From assembly GCA_022567305.1 (NCBI GenBank), contig JADFHF010000019.1, forward strand, positions 1 to 63,658: a DNA stretch of 63,658 nucleotides, given 5' to 3'. The DNA comes from Bacteroidota bacterium. Its GTDB lineage: Bacteria > Bacteroidota > Rhodothermia > Rhodothermales > UBA10348. The notes below the pieces were generated by a model. That model was not told where the DNA came from, ran no database searches, and saw only the letters and a list, made by a program, of their open reading frames with translations. The translations under genes and the position numbers were made by a program. Positions within the stretch are counted from its first letter, which is position 1. Each line of letters begins with the position of its first letter. This document shows positions 63,187 to 63,658 of the stretch, in pieces.

Positions 63187-63658
63187 ACCGGCCAGATCAA
63201 ATGGCAAAACAACTCCTCCGGGCATCTCAGCGACGAGCTGCGCAAAGGGGTCAGCGTGCAGGGCAATCTCACAGTCCAGGGTAACCGGCTGCTTCTGGCC
63301 GGCGGCAATCAGGTCTCACCCGCCGCGTACGATCTCGACAGCGGAGTCTGTTCGGCCGCAGCTCTGACGCAGGGGCAGCCGAAGTCGAACAACGGCCGGT
63401 TCGTCGGCACGTTTCGCGGGGAGCATGCCATCGTCGGCGGCCGGATTCTCTTTTCTGCCCCGCAAAATGTTTCGACCAAGGGCAGCTTCCAGGTCGTCAC
63501 GGGCGGCCGCCGATCGACGTTGAGCTTCGGAGGCATTCCCCCCGCGTGGAACGAGAAGCACTTTGCGCTGGTCAATTACCAGCGCGGCCAATTGACCTGC
63601 TGCGATGCCGACAAAGTCGCCGCCCGGATCAAAAAAGGCCCTGCGCCACGGCCGGGGG
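63184..63658 (+). CDS. PQQ/propeller-repeat protein fragment, planctomycete-like
   Basis: An open frame of 158 codons runs off the right edge. TGQIKWQNNSSGHLSDELRKG, then a second strand set (LLLAGGNQVSPAAYDLDSG), GRFVGTFRGEHAIVGGRILFSA and EKHFALVNYQRGQLTCCDADKV are propeller blades of the PQQ-like type, typical of large planctomycete secreted proteins. There is no start: the in-frame stop TGA at 63127 lies inside the unrelated VCBS fragment. The DNA is GC-rich. It may be a chimeric join or a rearrangement. Confidence 0.55.

Overview
The bulk of this window (about 1.1-60.8 kb) reads as one stretch of chromosome from a Gram-negative member of the Bacteroidota/Rhodothermota group (Rhodothermia or Balneolia-like). 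The inference rests on gene content: a PorD-like DUF4835 protein, an S46 dipeptidyl-peptidase, a FecI-type sigma factor / FecR anti-sigma / STN-TonB receptor locus, the tiny ribosomal protein THX, an M14 carboxypeptidase with signal peptide, many outer-membrane barrels ending in an aromatic residue, and weak or absent Shine-Dalgarno sites at many starts. I could not run any search, so the placement is by recognition only.

Layout. 1-630: a fragment that looks planctomycete-like, a thioredoxin-fold gene broken by an in-frame TGA. 1.1-12.2 kb: cell-envelope genes. These are a metallopeptidase/propeller/barrel outer-membrane protein, a zinc-ribbon protein, a BlaI repressor with two operator palindromes, its M56 (BlaR1-type) partner fused to about 15 HEAT repeats, a two-gene outer-membrane operon on the minus strand, and PorD. 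12.2-17.1 kb: tRNA-Leu, an S46 peptidase, a metalloenzyme-fold protein, a patatin lipase and initiator tRNA-Met. 17.3-24.8 kb: DUF1015-serA-serC (serine synthesis), the three-subunit proton-translocating transhydrogenase, and a TesA-like lipoprotein esterase. 24.8-35.5 kb: a YbbA/YbbP-type ABC system, then yggS, a small membrane protein, divIVA, punA, ileS, a DksA-like gene and lspA. The latter order closely echoes the Gram-positive division cluster. 35.5-40.1 kb: TonB receptor, FecR and ECF sigma factor. 40.4-44.4 kb: lepA, a secreted unknown and lepB. 44.4-49 kb: an L,D-transpeptidase, a decayed potassium-channel gene, a conserved small protein, an SDR and a YjbQ-like protein. 49.2-56.4 kb: THX, M14 peptidase, a LuxE-like/enoyl-CoA hydratase pair, purM, plsY, gpsA and an AlbA_2 protein. 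56.4-60.8 kb: the two subunits of a type IIA topoisomerase. 60.8-63.7 kb: mostly non-coding or degraded DNA with a GC-rich GlcG/HbpS gene, a small lipocalin-like protein, and an abrupt junction near 63183 into a PQQ-propeller fragment that also looks planctomycete-like.

The most interesting points are: an exact 11-bp x 10 degenerate tandem array between punA and ileS; an isoleucyl-tRNA synthetase with the swapped GIHH signature; the BlaI/M56-HEAT sensor with its paired operators; the potassium-channel gene with three same-frame stops and no pore; the 33-residue THX gene with a Bacteroidota-type promoter; a 30-residue ORF with a strong ribosome-binding site ahead of lepA; and the foreign-looking sequence at both window ends. 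I see no CRISPR array, prophage, insertion sequence or defence island.
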